Assembly: GCA_003529325.1 (NCBI GenBank)
Contig: DPVW01000034.1
Coordinates: 6,689 to 13,651 of the forward strand
Reading direction: 5' to 3'
DNA: 6,963 nucleotides
From: Candidatus Latescibacterota bacterium
Lineage (GTDB): Bacteria; Latescibacterota; UBA2968; UBA8231
Shown here: positions 5,904 to 6,963 of the stretch, piece after piece
Position numbering within the stretch: the first letter of the stretch is position 1
How the letters are laid out: the number at the start of each line of letters is the position of its first letter
The notes under the pieces: generated by a model
The model's input: the letters and a program-made list of their open reading frames with translations, nothing else
Database searches by the model: none
Told to the model about the DNA's origin: nothing
Translations under genes and position numbers: made by a program

Positions 5904-5943
5904 AAAAGAGGGTTCGACGTCAGGTGGCGTCGGACCCTCTTTT
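5904..5943. terminator. Bidirectional rho-independent terminator
   Basis: The left arm 5904-5919 (AAAAGAGGGTTCGACG) pairs with the right arm 5928-5943 (CGTCGGACCCTCTTTT). The stem is 16 bp with a single T-G wobble and an 8-base loop. A tract of A on the left and T on the right makes it functional in both directions. It ends the operon on the plus strand, 2 bases after the stop of the RraA-derived mini-ORF, and faces the converging membrane-protein gene on the minus strand. In the restored frame of that gene the last codons and stop (5920-5922) lie within the hairpin. Confidence 0.9.
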
Positions 5944-6024
5944 CGCCTCCACCGCGACATCGATACGGATCTGTTGCGTCAGACCAATGTATCGGAGGAG
6001 AGCGTGAATGAAGAGCACGATGCT
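5920..6024 (-). pseudogene. Out-of-frame C-terminus of the membrane protein
   Basis: In the neighbouring minus-strand frame, 6024 down to the TGA at 5920-5922 encodes SIVLFIHALLRYIGLTQQIR followed by a charged tail ending RGSDAT. This supplies the final transmembrane helix and cytoplasmic tail that the 198-residue reading lacks. Joining at codons 6027-6025 (Gly) and 6024-6022 (Ser) restores GMEMGSIVLFIH. Confidence 0.6.
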
Positions 6025-6575
6025 CCCATCTCCATACCCTCCTCGACTGCGGTCCAGAGATTGTAGGCGAGGGTATTCAAGAGGCCCTCGTCGTCGTACC
6101 AATCGGTCGATATCTCCACGCCGACAGCACCCCCAGCGAAGACGCAGCCAGAAATCGCGAAGAGCAACCGGGTCTGCATGGGCAAGTGCCAAAGGAATCT
6201 GAGGTACAGCAGGCCGAAAGTGGCACCCACGATTCCACCGGGAATCGCCCAGGAGTAGTCGATCATGCTATTGAGCGTTCCATGGAAACCGGCGATCTCA
6301 TCCAACGAAAGAGCCGCGAAGGCCAGCGACAGCCCGTACCAATATTTCACCCAGGGGTCTCGATCAGCCTGCTTGCGTCGACTGATGAAAAACAGCAGAA
6401 CGGAGGTCAGTAGCAGCGCACTTGTCGAGTACCAGGTGGGGACACTGTCCTCTTCATCGACATCAAAGATCTGTCGCAGTGGCCAGGGCACTTCATCTAC
6501 GAAAAACTGGATTGACCCTTCATGCCACAAGATGTAGGATCGTGCATCGGATGGCAGGGCTCCAGAAGTACCCAT
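5979..6575 (-). CDS. Multi-pass membrane protein of unknown function, C-terminus frameshifted
   Basis: As read this is 198 residues. Hydrophobic segments lie at about 48-64 (WYSTSALLLTSVLLFFI), 76-91, 109-125 and 135-153. It resembles a widespread uncharacterised membrane family whose marks are IPTWYSS before the first of these helices, a SLDE-x-x-x-x-H motif (here SLDEIAGFHGTL, 90-101), LRFLWHLPMQTRLLF, and VEEGMEM (177-183) entering a final helix. After G184 the frame yields ASCSSFTLSSDTLV, which is polar and unlike the family. The adjacent frame instead gives SIVLFIHALLRYIG, exactly the expected last helix. One base is missing near 6022-6027 (probably a GGGG run reduced to GGG). The ATG at 6575 has no good ribosome binding site; a GGAGGTGG before an ATG in another frame near 6648 hints that the real N-terminus may also be out of frame. 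The gene converges on the operon. Confidence 0.7.
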   Translation of the reverse strand: MGTSGALPSDARSYILWHEGSIQFFVDEVPWPLRQIFDVDEEDSVPTWYSTSALLLTSVLLFFISRRKQADRDPWVKYWYGLSLAFAALSLDEIAGFHGTLNSMIDYSWAIPGGIVGATFGLLYLRFLWHLPMQTRLLFAISGCVFAGGAVGVEISTDWYDDEGLLNTLAYNLWTAVEEGMEMGASCSSFTLSSDTLV

Positions 6576-6706
6576 GACGTGCTCAACCCGTGAGGCAGCA
6601 TTGCCGTGTGTAGATGACAGCCAATCAACGAAACCATTGTTGCAACCACCTCCGCTGCCTGGTCAATTCTTCTTCTGCTCCTCCTCGGAAGCAATTCTGC
6701 CACGTG
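6576..6706. other. Spacer between divergent broken genes
   Basis: This 131-base stretch lies between the assigned start of the minus-strand membrane gene and the first recognisable residues of the DUF790 fragment. In minus frames it encodes a short, weakly hydrophobic run (VVATMVSLIGC) preceded by GGAGGTGG, which could be the true start region of the membrane protein. I see no RNA gene, promoter or terminator here. Confidence 0.35.
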
Positions 6707-6963
6707 ATGACGGAGTTCCAGCCGATCGAGGCGCAGAGGGTGCTACAACGATACAATGTCGCCCTGGCGCAGGCGATGCTGTATCGCTGTCGCCAGTTGC
6801 AGGTTACGGTGGGTCGTACATCGGTGCGGATCCGCTAGCTTTTTGGTGCCGTCAAATTGAACTGCCTCATCCACGTACTGACACGCCACGAGGTGGGCTT
6901 CCATCTCGACCTCGATGGTCCGGTGAGTATGCTGCGCCATTCCCAGCGATACGGCGTGCGCAT
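6707..6963 (+). pseudogene. DUF790/Bax1-like nuclease fragment with in-frame TAG, cut by window edge
   Basis: The plus frame from 6707 reads MTEFQPIEAQRVLQRYNVAL, continues AQAMLYRCRQLQV, hits TAG at 6836-6838, and then goes on in the same frame: LFGAVKLNCLIHVL, HLDLDGPVSMLRHSQRYGVR to the window end. The order RYNxALxQAxLxRxxxLxV, then LFxxxKLxxLIH, then LDGPxSxxRxxxRYG is the signature I associate with DUF790. That family includes archaeal Bax1, the endonuclease partner of the XPB helicase. A glutamine at the TAG would give RQLF, as is common there, so a CAG to TAG change is likely. The stretch before 6700 does not look like the family, so the 5' part is missing or shifted. The rest lies beyond the window. 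Assignment is from remembered motifs; the frame continuity across the stop is directly visible. Confidence 0.6.

Noticed and set aside
1..6963. CRISPR array, insertion sequence or prophage
   Set aside because: No regularly spaced repeats, transposase motifs, terminal inverted repeats or phage proteins are visible. The only notable direct repeat is the RraA-derived 24-base pair.

Overview
The window is moderately GC-rich bacterial DNA with tightly packed genes and Shine-Dalgarno signals. It most resembles a fragment from an uncultured environmental heterotroph. The mix of a PhyH-type dioxygenase, a GxDTSH-type Gfo/Idh oxidoreductase, an RraA-fold protein and a UxuA-like protein is, from general knowledge, frequent in marine, sponge-associated and soil metagenomic lineages. 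Nothing here fixes a phylum.

Layout. Positions 1-278 hold no convincing gene but contain a strong hairpin at 192-223. A GTG-started PhyH dioxygenase follows (279-1151). After a 169-base gap comes a small helical-domain ORF (1321-1653) that seems to lose its frame near the end; a protein-like tail continues in another frame up to 1744. The compact core runs from 1749 to 5761, all on the plus strand: aldo/keto reductase, small cupin, Gfo/Idh/MocA-type oxidoreductase, RraA-family protein and UxuA-like (mannonate dehydratase) protein. Junctions are a 4-base ATGA overlap, a 9-base gap, a 34-base gap and a 1-base TAATG overlap, so this is very probably one operon. Behind it sits a 34-codon ORF (5798-5902) with its own ribosome binding site. 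It is a recognisable copy of part of the RraA C-terminus and shares a 24-base perfect direct repeat with it. A 16-bp hairpin flanked by A and T tracts (5904-5943) can terminate transcription from both sides.

On the minus strand, 6575 to about 5920 encodes a multi-pass membrane protein of unknown function. Its last part lies in a different frame, so it is frameshifted. At the right edge (6707-6963, plus strand) is a piece of a DUF790/Bax1-like nuclease, interrupted by an in-frame TAG where a glutamine codon would fit.

How the core could work. A dehydrogenase (Gfo/Idh or AKR), a UxuA-like dehydratase and an RraA-fold lyase together suggest dissimilation of a sugar acid or related polyhydroxy acid: oxidation, dehydration to a 2-keto-3-deoxy acid, then cleavage to pyruvate plus an aldehyde that the AKR could handle. 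The PhyH oxygenase might activate the starting compound. This pathway is inferred from families and order; the substrate cannot be read from sequence. The operon genes are intact, whereas three genes around the core carry a frameshift or nonsense change. That points either to decaying flanks or to sequence errors.
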